Shown: positions 16,512 through 25,261 of the stretch, piece by piece
Position numbering within the stretch: the first letter of the stretch is position 1
Layout: the number at the start of each line of letters is the position of its first letter
Assembly: GCF_900091445.1 (NCBI RefSeq)
Contig: NZ_LT607733.1
Span: 1,567,501 to 1,631,500, forward strand
DNA from: Micromonospora echinofusca
GTDB lineage: Bacteria; Actinomycetota; Actinomycetes; Mycobacteriales; Micromonosporaceae
Direction: 5' to 3'
DNA length: 64,000 bases
Translations under genes and position numbers: made by a program
Notes under the pieces: model-generated
What the model saw: the letters and a program-made list of their open reading frames with translations, nothing else
What the model was told of the DNA's origin: nothing
Database searches by the model: none

Positions 16512-19211
16512 GTGACAGCTACGACGCCGCGCCTGCTTCTCGTCGACGGACATTCCATGGCATACCGGGCGTTCTTCGCCCTGCCGGTGGAGAACTTCTC
16601 CACCACGACGGGGCAGCCGACCAACGCGGTCTACGGCTTCACGTCCATGCTGATCAACGTGCTGCGCGACGAGCAGCCGACGCACATCGTGGTCGCCTTC
16701 GACGTCTCCCGCCGCTCCTTCCGCACGGAGAAGTACGCGGAGTACAAGGCCGGCCGCAGCGAGACCCCGACCGACTTCAAGGGCCAGGTGAGCCTGGTCA
16801 AGGAGGTCCTCGCGGCGCTGCGCATCCCGGTGGTGGAGAAGGAGGGCTTCGAGGCCGACGACATCATCGCCACCCTCGCCTGCCAGGCCCGCGACCAGGG
16901 CATGTCGGTGCTGATCAGCAGCGGCGACCGGGACGCGTTCCAGCTCGTCGGCGACCGGATCACGGTGCTCTACCCGCGCAAGGGCGTCTCCGACCTGGCC
17001 CGGATGGACCCGGCGGCGATCGAGGCGAAGTACGGCGTCCCCCCGGAGCGCTACCGCGACCTGGCCGCCCTGGTGGGCGAGACCAGCGACAACCTGCCCG
17101 GCGTGCCCGGTGTCGGCCCGAAGACCGCCGCGAAGTGGATCACCACGTACGGCGGGGTCGACGGGGTCGTCGCGCGGGCCGACGAGATCAAGGGCAAGGC
17201 CGGCGACAGCCTGCGCGAGCGGCTCGCCGACGTGATCCGCAACTACGAGATCAACTGCCTCGTCTCCGACGTGGAGCTGCCGCTGCGCCCCGAGGAGACG
17301 CGCTGGGAGGGATGGGACCGCGAGGCCGTCCACCAGGTCTTCGACACCCTCGAGTTCCGCATCCTGCGGGACCGGCTCTACCAGTACCTGGAGGCGGTGG
17401 AGCCGGAGGCCGAGTCCGGGTTCGACCTGACCGGCGAGGTGCTCACCGAGCCCGGCGCGCTCGCCGGGTGGCTGGAGACGCACGCGCCGGCCGACACCCC
17501 GGTGGGCGTGGCGGCGAAGTTCGACACCGGCCCCAACCGCCGGCACACCGCCTCGGTGACCGGGCTTGCGCTGGCCACCGCCGGCGGCGCGGCGGCCTGG
17601 GTCGACCCCGCCACCCTGGAGCCGACCGACGAGGCGGCCCTGGCGGCCTGGCTGGCCGACGCCGGGCGGCCCAAGGTGCTGCACGACAGCAAGCCGGCGG
17701 TGCTGGCGTTCGCCGCGCACGGCTGGAGCCTGGAGGGCATCCTGCGCGACACGCAGATCGCCGCCTACCTGGCCCGCCCCGACCAGCGCTCCTACGACCT
17801 GACCGACCTGGCCCTGCGCTACCTGCACCGCGAGCTGCGGGTCGACGCCCCGGAGACCGGCCAGCTCACCCTCGAGGGGCTCGGTAACGACGCCGAGGCG
17901 GAGCAGAACCTCATGCTCCAGGCCCGCGCCACCCTCGACCTGGCCGACGCGATCGACGCCGAGCTGTCCCGCGACGGCGAGCAGTCGGCGCGGCTGATGG
18001 CCGGGGTGGAGCTGCCGCTGATGCGGGTGCTCGCCGGCATGGAGCGCACCGGCATCGCCGCCGACACGCACTACCTCTCCGAGCTGGAGGCACACTTCGC
18101 CGCCGAGGTGAAGGCCGCCGCCCAGGGGGCGTACGAGGCGGTCGGCCGGGAGTTCAACCTCGGTTCGCCGAAGCAGTTGCAGGAGATCCTCTTCGGCGAG
18201 CTGGGCCTGCCCAAGACCAAGAAGATCAAGACCGGCTACACCACCGACGCCGACGCCCTCCAGTGGCTCCACGCGCAGAACCCGCACCCGGTGCTGGCCC
18301 ACCTGCTGCGCCACCGCGACGTGGCGAAGCTGAAGACGACCGTCGACGGGCTGCTCAAGTCGGTCTCCGACGACGGCCGCATCCACACCACCTTCAACCA
18401 GACGGTGGCGGCCACCGGACGGCTCTCCTCGACCGAGCCCAACCTGCAGAACATCCCGATCCGCACCGAGGAGGGCCGCCGCATCCGGCGGGCCTTCGTG
18501 GTGGGGGAGGGCTACGACTGCCTGCTGACCGCCGACTACAGCCAGATCGAGATGCGGATCATGGCGCACCTGTCGTCGGACGAGGCGCTCATCGAGGCGT
18601 TCAACTCCGGCGCCGACTTCCACGCCGCCACCGCCTCGTCGGTCTTCGGGGTGCCGGTGGACGAGGTCACCGCCGACCAGCGGCGCAAGATCAAGGCGAT
18701 GAACTACGGCTTGGCGTACGGGCTGAGCGCGTTCGGCCTCTCCCAGCAGCTCGGGATCACCGCCGAGGAGGCGCGCGGGCTGATGGAGAACTACTTCGCC
18801 GGGTTCGGCGGGGTGCGCGACTACCTCCAGGAGGTCGTCGCCCGCGCCCGCCACGACGGCTACACCTCGACCATCCTGGGCCGCCGCCGCTACCTGCCCG
18901 ACCTGGTCAGCGACAACCGGCAGCGCCGGGAGATGGCCGAGCGGATGGCGCTCAACGCCCCCATCCAGGGCTCGGCGGCCGACATCATCAAGGTCGCCAT
19001 GCTGCACGTCGACACCGCCCTGCGGGAGGCGGGCCTGCGCTCGCGGATGCTGCTCCAGGTGCACGACGAGCTGGTGTTCGAGGTCGCCCCCGGCGAACGG
19101 GAGACCCTGGAGGCGCTGGTGCGGCGGGAGATGGGCGCGGCGCACCCGCTGTCGGTGCCGCTGGAGGTCTCCGTCGGCGAGGGGCGCGACTGGAACAGCG
19201 CCGACCACTGA
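16512..19211 (+). CDS. polA: DNA polymerase I
   Basis: Repair and Okazaki-fragment polymerase (899 aa). An N-terminal 5'-3' exonuclease ([42 protein letters not shown]) is followed by a degenerate 3'-5' exonuclease domain (about 310-480) and a family A polymerase domain. Catalytic Asp675 (DYSQIEMR) and Asp852 (VHDELVFE) are present. Residue 732, in [10 protein letters not shown], aligns by spacing with E. coli Phe762 and is Tyr. The exonuclease DxE motif is replaced by FDTGPN near 337-342, so proofreading is probably absent, as known for mycobacterial PolA. Confidence 0.96.
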   Translation: MTATTPRLLLVDGHSMAYRAFFALPVENFSTTTGQPTNAVYGFTSMLINVLRDEQPTHIVVAFDVSRRSFRTEKYAEYKAGRSETPTDFKGQVSLVKEVLAALRIPVVEKEGFEADDIIATLACQARDQGMSVLISSGDRDAFQLVGDRITVLYPRKGVSDLARMDPAAIEAKYGVPPERYRDLAALVGETSDNLPGVPGVGPKTAAKWITTYGGVDGVVARADEIKGKAGDSLRERLADVIRNYEINCLVSDVELPLRPEETRWEGWDREAVHQVFDTLEFRILRDRLYQYLEAVEPEAESGFDLTGEVLTEPGALAGWLETHAPADTPVGVAAKFDTGPNRRHTASVTGLALATAGGAAAWVDPATLEPTDEAALAAWLADAGRPKVLHDSKPAVLAFAAHGWSLEGILRDTQIAAYLARPDQRSYDLTDLALRYLHRELRVDAPETGQLTLEGLGNDAEAEQNLMLQARATLDLADAIDAELSRDGEQSARLMAGVELPLMRVLAGMERTGIAADTHYLSELEAHFAAEVKAAAQGAYEAVGREFNLGSPKQLQEILFGELGLPKTKKIKTGYTTDADALQWLHAQNPHPVLAHLLRHRDVAKLKTTVDGLLKSVSDDGRIHTTFNQTVAATGRLSSTEPNLQNIPIRTEEGRRIRRAFVVGEGYDCLLTADYSQIEMRIMAHLSSDEALIEAFNSGADFHAATASSVFGVPVDEVTADQRRKIKAMNYGLAYGLSAFGLSQQLGITAEEARGLMENYFAGFGGVRDYLQEVVARARHDGYTSTILGRRRYLPDLVSDNRQRREMAERMALNAPIQGSAADIIKVAMLHVDTALREAGLRSRMLLQVHDELVFEVAPGERETLEALVRREMGAAHPLSVPLEVSVGEGRDWNSADH

Positions 19212-19239
19212 CGGGCACCGTCCCGCCGCGCGTCGGCAC

Positions 19240-19271
19240 CCGGCCCTGCCCGGGGAGGGCGGCAGGGCCGG
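19240..19271 (+). terminator. polA terminator hairpin
   Basis: Eleven-base arms CCGGCCCTGCC and GGCAGGGCCGG around a 10-nt loop, 28 bp after the polA stop. No T-tract. Confidence 0.55.
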
Positions 19272-19371
19272 CGTCGCCCGTCGAACCGCGCGGAACGGAC
19301 GTGGTCGGGGTAGGACGGCCGGGCCCGCGTCGCCCGTCGAACCACGCGGGACGGACGTGATCGGGGCAAGG
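19270..19371. repeat. Two direct copies of a 45-bp sequence
   Basis: Copies at about 19270-19314 and 19326-19371 share GTCGCCCGTCGAACC, CGCGG, ACGGACGTG and TCGGGG in the same order with only a few substitutions. They lie in the 172-bp gap between convergent polA and the MerR gene; no coding sequence is evident. Confidence 0.7.
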
Positions 19372-19383
19372 TCCGCGTCGTGG

Positions 19384-19749
19384 TCAGCCGTTTGGGACAG
19401 CCGTGCCCGCCGCGCGCAGGGCAGCCGCCAGCCGGTCGCGTACCGCCGTCTGCGCCGCGATGCGGGCGTCGAGCACCGCGAGCCGGTCCAGGGCGACCCG
19501 GACGCCGGCCGGTGCGGGCGCGGCGGCGGCCACGTCGCCGTCGAGGCAGGGCAGGAACGTCCGTACGTCGTCGAGCGTCAGGCCGGCGGCCAGCAGGTGG
19601 CGGATGTTGCGCACCCGGCCGACCGACCGCGCGTCGTAGACGCGGTAGCCGTTGTGGGCCCGCCGGGAGTCGATCAGACCGTGCCGCTCGTAGTGCCGCA
19701 GCGCGCGCGGCGTGGCGCCGGTGGCCGCCGCCAGCTCGCCGATCAGCAT
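19384..19749 (-). CDS. MerR-family transcriptional regulator
   Basis: Small MerR protein (121 aa). The winged helix reads [39 protein letters not shown], then a dimerisation coil containing [20 protein letters not shown]. No long effector domain is present, so it may sense directly through its coil; a lone Cys in FLPCLDG is of interest. ATG 19749 fits the family start exactly, and upstream in-frame sequence is the tail of the SDR region. It is the second gene after the SDR (47-bp gap) and probably controls that operon through the site at 20561. Confidence 0.88.
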   Translation of the reverse strand: MLIGELAAATGATPRALRHYERHGLIDSRRAHNGYRVYDARSVGRVRNIRHLLAAGLTLDDVRTFLPCLDGDVAAAAPAPAGVRVALDRLAVLDARIAAQTAVRDRLAAALRAAGTAVPNG

Positions 19750-19796
19750 GGTCCGCACCTCCGGGCACCGTTCTACCAGTGCGGCGCGCGGCGCCG

Positions 19797-20546
19797 TCAC
19801 GCGATCACGGCGCCGCCGTCGACCGGCAGCACGATGCCGGTGACGAAGCCGGCCGCCGGGTCGGCGAGGTGCAGGATCGCCCACGCCACCTCCGCGGGGC
19901 GGCCGACGCGTCCCAGCGGCGTGCGCGCCACCTGCCACCGGCGTACCTCGGCACGCTGCTGCGGCGTCAGCCCCTGGTGAACGCCGATCGGGGTGTCGAC
20001 GGCGCCGGGCGCGACCGCCACCACCCTGATCCCGTGCGGCGCGAGTTCCACCGCCCAGCTGCGGGTCAGCGAGTCCAGGGCGGACTTTCCCGCCGCGTAC
20101 AGCGAACTGCCCGGCCAGGCGCGCGACCCGACCGACGTGGTGACGTTGACGATGACGCCTCGGCTGTCGGTCAGCGCCGGCACCGCCGCCCGGGCGAGTT
20201 GGATCGGCGCGACCAGGTTCGTCGCCAGGTGGCGCTCGACTGTGTCCGCGACGAGGGAACCGAGCGGACCGCCGCCGGCGACGCCCGCGTTGTTGACCAG
20301 GACGTCGAGGCGGCCGTGCCGCTCGGTGGCGGCGCCGACGATCAGCTCCGCCGCGCCGGGGGCGGTGACGTCGGCGACCAGCGGTTCGATGCCGGGGTGA
20401 CCGGCGGCGGTCTCCGCCAGGGGCGCGGCCCGTCGTCCCACCGCGACGACGCGCGACCCCTGGGCGCTGAACTCACGGGCGGTGGCCCGTCCGATCCCGG
20501 TACCCGCACCGGTGACGACGACGATCCTACGCTGCGCTCGACTCAT
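19797..20546 (-). CDS. SDR-family oxidoreductase
   Basis: Classical short-chain dehydrogenase/reductase (249 aa). Cofactor motif TGAGTGIG, structural NNAG (VNNAGVAGGG), catalytic Ser in VNVTTSVGS and Tyr-x3-Lys in SLYAAGKSA are intact. VAVGRR after beta-2 favours NADPH. The C-terminus VTGIVLPVDGGAVIA is standard. It is first gene of an operon with MerR, so its substrate may be the MerR inducer or a toxic carbonyl. Substrate not predictable. Confidence 0.9.
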   Translation of the reverse strand: MSRAQRRIVVVTGAGTGIGRATAREFSAQGSRVVAVGRRAAPLAETAAGHPGIEPLVADVTAPGAAELIVGAATERHGRLDVLVNNAGVAGGGPLGSLVADTVERHLATNLVAPIQLARAAVPALTDSRGVIVNVTTSVGSRAWPGSSLYAAGKSALDSLTRSWAVELAPHGIRVVAVAPGAVDTPIGVHQGLTPQQRAEVRRWQVARTPLGRVGRPAEVAWAILHLADPAAGFVTGIVLPVDGGAVIA

Positions 20547-20560
20547 GGGGCGGATCGTCC

Positions 20561-20586
20561 GACCCTGCCGTCAGTGGCAGGGTCAA
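20561..20586 (-). promoter_or_regulatory. MerR-type operator and promoter of SDR-merR operon
   Basis: On the minus strand a -35 TTGACC is followed by the inverted repeat GACCCTGCC-N6-GGCAGGGTC, which starts within it. This matches the layout of MerR-family promoters, where the palindrome sits in an over-long spacer. The -10 is weak (around CGGACGAT, spacing 19-21). The SDR start codon is 15 bp downstream of the palindrome. The same hairpin could also act as terminator of the DUF3140 gene. Confidence 0.65.
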
Positions 20587-20596
20587 GCGGGCGAGC

Positions 20597-20947
20597 TCAG
20601 CGCTTCAGGGGGTCGTGCCCCCAGTTCATCAGCGACCAGCGCCACTTCGTGTCCCGGACGTCGCCGGAGGGGCGTTGCGCCATGTGCCGGCGGACGTAGC
20701 CGACGACCTTGCGCATGTGCCGGTAGTCGCCCTCGGAGAGCTCGGCGCGCTTACGCCGCAGCAGGTTGATGATCTTCCGGCCGGACTCGTGCCCGACCGA
20801 CTCGCCGCCGCCGGAGCGCCCACCCTTGTGCCAGCCGACCTGCTTCGACTCGTCGGTCTCCAGCCACTTCGACAGCTCGACCGGCTTCATGTTCACCGCC
20901 TCGGTGAACTCCCGGTAGGTGTCGCGGCCCTCGTCACCCCTGCTCAT
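20597..20947 (-). CDS. DUF3140 domain protein
   Basis: 116-aa cytosolic, strongly charged protein of the DUF3140 family (pattern KPVELSKWLETDESKQVGWH, HESGRKIINLLRRKR, and KVVGYVRRHMAQRP). Family function is unknown; basic residues suggest nucleic acid contact. Its start overlaps the end of the DUF2945 gene by 14 nt, so the two are translationally coupled. Confidence 0.85.
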   Translation of the reverse strand: MSRGDEGRDTYREFTEAVNMKPVELSKWLETDESKQVGWHKGGRSGGGESVGHESGRKIINLLRRKRAELSEGDYRHMRKVVGYVRRHMAQRPSGDVRDTKWRWSLMNWGHDPLKR

Positions 20948-21155
20948 GGCGCAGCACCTCCGGTCGGTGTGCGACGTCCCGCCCCGGGTCGTCGTTGCGG
21001 ATCCGGTACTGCGGGTCGTCCGGGGACGCGTTTACGGCGTGCCCGCGCACGTGCGTGCGTTCGGTGATCTTCTCCTTGACCACGCCGTACGCCCGGCCGC
21101 TGTGGCTGGCCCAGGAGACGTGGTCGCCCTCGCGGAACTCGCTCTGCTCGGCCAT
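20934..21155 (-). CDS. DUF2945 small tudor-like protein
   Basis: 73-aa protein with FREGDHVSWASHSGRAYGVV, TERTHVRGHAVNASPDDPQY and DVAHRPEVL, the DUF2945 (hypervirulence-associated TUDOR-like) signature, a small beta-barrel of unknown ligand. The frame continues upstream without support; ATG 21155 matches family starts. Coupled to DUF3140, a pair often seen together in actinomycetes. Confidence 0.85.
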   Translation of the reverse strand: MAEQSEFREGDHVSWASHSGRAYGVVKEKITERTHVRGHAVNASPDDPQYRIRNDDPGRDVAHRPEVLRHEQG

Positions 21156-21202
21156 GCCGCGCGGGTACCCGGCGTCGATGGGCCGAAACGACGCCCCGCG
21201 GG

Positions 21203-21805
21203 CTACGGCGTGATGTCGGCGATCGGCAGCTTGATCTCGAATGGTTCGACCAGCTCGATCAGCTCCGCGCTGTCGGCGATCAGTTCGTACTGTCGCTCGC
21301 CGCCCGGCCCGAGCCGATCGCCCCGCCGGTAGGCGTAGAGGTGGATGGGGTCCTGTTCGATCCGCCAGTAGAAGGGGATGCCTGCGGCGGCGTACTCGCC
21401 GGGCTTGGCGAACCGGTCGGTGCGGCGGGTGCCGGGCGACACCACCTCGACCGCGAGGATGACGTCGTCCGGCATGAGCAGCGACCGGTCGGCGGTCACC
21501 TCCGTCCGGCACAGCAGCACGTCCGGCTGCCGGCTGGTGTTCGCATTGAGGGCCACGCCGACGGCCTGTGTGGCACGCAGGTGTGCGGGGCAGTGGGTTC
21601 GCAGCCACAGCCAGAGCAGGCTGGAAATGTCCTGGTGGCCCAGGGTGGGGGAGGGTGTCACCTGGATGACTCCGTCGACGAGTTCGACGCGGGGGGCGTC
21701 GTCCGGCAGGCCGAGCAGGTCCTCCAGCGTGTAGTCGGCACGCTGCTGCCGCATCGGGTCCGGACACCAGGGACCAGGTGGTGTCGCGATCGGCTCGGCG
21801 CTCAC
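21203..21805 (-). CDS. Uma2-family (DUF820) endonuclease-like protein
   Basis: 200-aa protein with the PD-(D/E)XK-like DUF820/Uma2 core: RVELVDGVIQVTPSPTLGHQ, SRQPDVLLC, LAVEVVSPGTRRTDRFAKPG and EYAAAGIPFYWRIE. Asp in PDVLL, Glu in VEVVSP and Lys in FAKPGEY form the expected metal/catalytic set. Members are numerous in actinomycetes and cyanobacteria with no settled role. GTG 21805 is fixed by a leaderless promoter. Confidence 0.85.
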   Translation of the reverse strand: MSAEPIATPPGPWCPDPMRQQRADYTLEDLLGLPDDAPRVELVDGVIQVTPSPTLGHQDISSLLWLWLRTHCPAHLRATQAVGVALNANTSRQPDVLLCRTEVTADRSLLMPDDVILAVEVVSPGTRRTDRFAKPGEYAAAGIPFYWRIEQDPIHLYAYRRGDRLGPGGERQYELIADSAELIELVEPFEIKLPIADITP

Positions 21806-21811
21806 CGGCTC

Positions 21812-21817
21812 AGCGTA
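21812..21817 (-). promoter_or_regulatory. Leaderless -10 for Uma2 gene
   Basis: Minus-strand TACGCT ends 6 nt before GTG 21805, deciding that start. Confidence 0.5.
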
Positions 21818-21861
21818 ACCCCGCGGCCCGCCTCGAACGTCGCACCGACTGTCCGGCTCGC

Positions 21862-22665
21862 TCAGGCGGGCTTCTCCGCGACGAAGATGGCGGTGCCGGG
21901 GAACAGCCGGCCGCGCAGCGGACTCCACTGCCCCCAGATCTCCTCGTGCCCCTCGGGCCACTCCGGCTCCACGAGGTCGACCAGGCGGAACCCGGCGCCC
22001 ACCAACTCGCGGACCCGGTCGCCGAGCGTGCGGTGCTGCTCGACGTAGGTGGCATCGCCGGTCTCGTCCTGCTCGACGTAGGGGGAGCGGTCGAAGTACG
22101 AGTGCACGGCGGTCAGCCCGCCCTCGCCGGGATCGTCGAGGAAGATCCACCGCATCGGGTGGGTCACCGAGAACACCCACCGGCCGCTGGGGCGCAGCAC
22201 CCGGAACACCTCGCGCATGACCGCCGCCGAGTCGGCCACGAAGGGGATCGCCCCGAACGCGGTGCAGGCGGTGTCGAACGCGGCGTCGGCGAAGGGCAGG
22301 GCCAGCGCGTCGGCCTGCACCAGCGGCACGCGTACGCCGGTGCGCGCGGCCGCCAGCGCGGCGTGCCGCAGCATCCCGGCGGACAGGTCGAGGGCGACCG
22401 GCCGGGCGCCGCGGGTGGCGAGCCACCGCGCGGCGGCGGCGGCCCCGCAGCCGAGTTCCAGCACCCGCCGCCCGGACAGCTCACCCAGCAGCCGTACGTC
22501 GGCCTCCCGCACGCCCTCGGGGCACCAGACGAAGTCCAGGTCGCCGAGGAACCGGCCGTGCTCGGCCTGGTAGTCGTCGGCGTCGGCGTCCCACCAGCGG
22601 CGGTTCGCGCGGCGGGCCTCGGCGTCGCCGACCCGGCGCCGGGTCACCCGGCTGTCGTCATCCAC
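21862..22665 (-). CDS. Class I SAM-dependent methyltransferase
   Basis: 267-aa cytosolic methyltransferase. SAM-binding motif I is VLELGCGAAAAARWLATRG, followed by VALDLSAGMLRHA (acidic loop), VQADALALPFADAAFD (motif II/III) and MREVFRVLRPSGRWVFSVTH. An N-terminal WWDADADDYQAEHGRFLGD block is typical of small-molecule methyltransferases in actinomycetes. Substrate unknown. Start is GTG with no ribosome site, in keeping with its leaderless promoter. Confidence 0.88.
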   Translation of the reverse strand: MDDDSRVTRRRVGDAEARRANRRWWDADADDYQAEHGRFLGDLDFVWCPEGVREADVRLLGELSGRRVLELGCGAAAAARWLATRGARPVALDLSAGMLRHAALAAARTGVRVPLVQADALALPFADAAFDTACTAFGAIPFVADSAAVMREVFRVLRPSGRWVFSVTHPMRWIFLDDPGEGGLTAVHSYFDRSPYVEQDETGDATYVEQHRTLGDRVRELVGAGFRLVDLVEPEWPEGHEEIWGQWSPLRGRLFPGTAIFVAEKPA

Positions 22666-22671
22666 GCGCCC

Positions 22672-22677
22672 ACGCTA
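22672..22677 (-). promoter_or_regulatory. Leaderless -10 for methyltransferase
   Basis: Minus-strand TAGCGT ends 6 nt before GTG 22665. Confidence 0.5.
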
Positions 22678-22839
22678 GCCCCGGGGGACCCGCGCGCCGG
22701 CCCACCCCCGCGGTGCGTGGCGTGGCGTGCGGCGCTACCGTTCACCCTGATGCTCCTGTGACGGACGCTACATCTGCGACGCCTTCCTACCGATATCTCC
22801 GCTTTCGCAGCTGACGAGGCGACGAGAGGGCGGGAGGCC

Positions 22840-22870
22840 TTGCACGCTGTGGTAATACAGCGGGTAGGCT
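22840..22870 (+). promoter_or_regulatory. Candidate rpsA promoter
   Basis: TTGCAC (22840-22845), spacer 19, TAGGCT (22865-22870). A small inverted repeat GCTGT-N6-ACAGC fills the spacer (22846-22861). A start near 22877 would give rpsA a leader of about 185 nt, in which no gene is evident. Confidence 0.45.
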
Positions 22871-23063
22871 AGACGATGCGCTCGCGGATCGTGTGCCTCG
22901 GCAGGGAGCAGGTGCGCGGTCTCCGGGACCACTGGCGGAGCCACATCCATGATCTCACGCGATGATCTTTCGGTGTGCCCGGCGACGGATCCGCTGGCGC
23001 GAACAGGTCACCGCGACACACCAGCCTGCTGTGACACACCATCCGACCGGAGCAACCGCCCAC

Positions 23064-24557
23064 ATGACGAGCAGCATCGAGGCCCCCTCGAGCGCCACCC
23101 GGGTCACTCACGACGATCTCGGTTCCGAGGAGGCTTTCCTCGCCGCGATCGACGAGACCATCAAGTACTTCAACGACGGCGACATTGTCGAAGGCACCGT
23201 CGTCAAGGTCGATCGGGACGAGGTCCTGCTCGACATCGGCTACAAGACCGAGGGCGTCATCCCCTCTCGGGAGTTGTCGATCAAGCACGACGTGGACCCG
23301 GCCGAGGTCGTTTCGGTTGGTGACCACATCGAGGCCCTGGTCCTCCAGAAGGAGGACAAGGAGGGTCGTCTGATCCTCTCCAAGAAGCGGGCGCAGTACG
23401 AGCGGGCCTGGGGCACCATCGAGAAGATCAAGGACGAGGACGGCGTCGTCCGCGGCTCGGTCATCGAGGTGGTCAAGGGTGGCCTCATCCTCGACATCGG
23501 GCTGCGCGGCTTCCTGCCCGCGTCCCTGGTCGAGATGCGTCGGGTGCGTGACCTGCAGCCGTACGTCGGCCGCGAGCTCGAAGCCAAGATCATCGAGCTG
23601 GACAAGAACCGCAACAACGTGGTCCTGTCCCGCCGGGCCTGGCTGGAGCAGACGCAGTCCGAGGTGCGCACCGAGTTCCTCAACAAGCTCCAGAAGGGCC
23701 AGGTCCGCAAGGGCGTCGTGTCCTCGATCGTCAACTTCGGCGCGTTCGTCGACCTGGGCGGCGTGGACGGCCTGGTGCACGTCTCCGAGCTGTCCTGGAA
23801 GCACATCGACCACCCGTCCGAGGTCGTCGAGGTGGGCCAGGAGGTCGAGGTCGAGGTCCTGGACGTCGACCTGGACCGCGAGCGGGTCTCGCTGTCGCTG
23901 AAGGCGACCCAGGAGGACCCGTGGCGTCAGTTCGCCCGCACCCACGCGATCCAGCAGATCGTGCCGGGTAAGGTCACCAAGCTGGTGCCGTTCGGCGCCT
24001 TCGTCCGGGTGGACGACGGCATCGAGGGCCTGGTCCACATCTCCGAGCTGGCCGAGCGCCACGTGGAGATCCCGGAGCAGGTCGTCCAGGTCGGCTCCGA
24101 GGTCATGGTCAAGGTCATCGACATCGACCTGGAGCGCCGCCGGATCTCGCTGTCGCTCAAGCAGGCCAACGAGGGCTTCGTCGAGGGCGAGGAGCACTTC
24201 GACCCGACCCTCTACGGCATGGCCGCGACGTACGACGCCGAGGGCAACTACATCTACCCGGAGGGCTTCGACCCGGAGACGGGCGAGTGGCTCGAGGGGT
24301 ACGACAAGCAGCGCGAGACCTGGGAGAACCAGTACGCCGAGGCGCGTCAGCGCTGGGAGGCCCACACCAAGCAGGTGCAGACCTCCCGGGCCGCCGACGC
24401 CGAGGCCGCTGCCAACCCGGCTCCGGCCGTCACCGGTGGTGGCACCACCACCTCGACCAGCGCGGCCCCGAGCCGCCAGGCCGAGGAGCCGGCCGGCACC
24501 CTGGCCACCGACGAGGCGCTCGCCGCTCTGCGGGAGAAGCTCGCCGGCGGCAAGTGA
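23064..24557 (+). CDS. rpsA: 30S ribosomal protein S1
   Basis: mRNA-binding ribosomal protein (497 aa) with four S1 OB-fold repeats, each showing the GxV.....FGAFVDLGGVDGLVHVSELSW type core (for example GAFVDLGGVDGLVHVSE and GAFVRVDDGIEGLVHISE). This is the four-repeat actinobacterial form, not the six-repeat proteobacterial one. The C-terminal 70 residues are disordered, rich in Ala, Thr and Glu. ATG 23064 is preferred over ATG 22962 because MTSSIEAPSS is the family start and GGAG lies 11 nt upstream. Confidence 0.96.
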   Translation: MTSSIEAPSSATRVTHDDLGSEEAFLAAIDETIKYFNDGDIVEGTVVKVDRDEVLLDIGYKTEGVIPSRELSIKHDVDPAEVVSVGDHIEALVLQKEDKEGRLILSKKRAQYERAWGTIEKIKDEDGVVRGSVIEVVKGGLILDIGLRGFLPASLVEMRRVRDLQPYVGRELEAKIIELDKNRNNVVLSRRAWLEQTQSEVRTEFLNKLQKGQVRKGVVSSIVNFGAFVDLGGVDGLVHVSELSWKHIDHPSEVVEVGQEVEVEVLDVDLDRERVSLSLKATQEDPWRQFARTHAIQQIVPGKVTKLVPFGAFVRVDDGIEGLVHISELAERHVEIPEQVVQVGSEVMVKVIDIDLERRRISLSLKQANEGFVEGEEHFDPTLYGMAATYDAEGNYIYPEGFDPETGEWLEGYDKQRETWENQYAEARQRWEAHTKQVQTSRAADAEAAANPAPAVTGGGTTTSTSAAPSRQAEEPAGTLATDEALAALREKLAGGK

Positions 24558-24564
24558 CCCGCTG

Positions 24565-24624
24565 AACGACGACGGGCCCCGTCCCCGCGATCGCGAGATC
24601 GCCGGGGGCGGGGCCTCCGTCGTT
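24565..24624 (+). terminator. rpsA terminator
   Basis: A long imperfect stem runs from AACGACG(A)CGGGCCCCG to CGGGGCCTCCGTCGTT with a GCGA apical loop, beginning 7 bp after the rpsA stop codon. It is convergent with the GyrI-like gene and may serve both strands. Confidence 0.7.
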
Positions 24625-24625
24625 C

Positions 24626-25261
24626 CTACGCACCCGGCGGCGCGGCGTCGGCGACCGGCTGTCTCAGGATGGTGCGTCGCCTCTCGGGGGCGACCCTGCG
24701 GAAGTCGCTGAGGTAGATCTCGTGGTGCCGGCCGACCATCCGCAGCCCGTTGCCCGGGACGAACTCGTCGTGCAGGCGCGCCAGCACCTCGGCCTCGTCG
24801 TCGAACGAACCGACGTGCAGCGTCTGCACGCACCGACCCTCGGACAGCGTCTCCAGCCGGACGTCGTCGAGACGCGACGGGCGGTTGCGGGCCCCGGCCT
24901 GCGCCACGGCGGCGGTGAACAGGTCCCGGCCGATCCAGTCCGGCGTCATGATCATCAACGTCCAGCTCCATCGTGACTTGTCGCGGGCGGTGGTGAAGGA
25001 CGCCATCTCCTCGGCCCACCACAGGCCCTCCAGGGGCGGTACGACGTAGTCGCGTCCGAGGTCGCGTCCGCCGGTGAACTTCAGCTTGTAGGCCACGGGG
25101 TAGAGGGCCTCGACGGCGTCGGTGAACGCCGGCGAGGTGTTCGGGTCGCCGTGGCCGTCGATCATCAGGTACCGCGTGTCGGGCACGTCCACGACCCGGA
25201 ACCGGCCCCGTTCGGCCCGGTACGTGTCGAGGGACTTCTTGAAGTCAGTCTTGTCCGTCAT
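24626..25261 (-). CDS. GyrI-like small-molecule-binding domain protein
   Basis: 211-aa protein of the GyrI-like/SOUL-related ligand-binding family, with FRVVDVPDTRYLMIDGHGDP near the start, PPLEGLWWAEE and the C-terminal RMVGRHHEIYLSDFRRVAPE. Such proteins bind or hydrolyse hydrophobic small molecules, and often sit beside regulators. Here it overlaps a PadR repressor gene by 17 nt, so it is likely to be controlled by and function with it. Actual ligand unknown. Confidence 0.82.
   Translation of the reverse strand: MTDKTDFKKSLDTYRAERGRFRVVDVPDTRYLMIDGHGDPNTSPAFTDAVEALYPVAYKLKFTGGRDLGRDYVVPPLEGLWWAEEMASFTTARDKSRWSWTLMIMTPDWIGRDLFTAAVAQAGARNRPSRLDDVRLETLSEGRCVQTLHVGSFDDEAEVLARLHDEFVPGNGLRMVGRHHEIYLSDFRRVAPERRRTILRQPVADAAPPGA

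Noticed and set aside
16032..19208. A 1058-codon open frame antisense to polA (and similar long ones opposite uvrA at 54869-57904 and uvrB at 28749-31769).
   Set aside because: They are artefacts of third-position GC: low-complexity Arg/Gly/Val/Asp-rich translations with no domain, lying exactly opposite well-defined genes.
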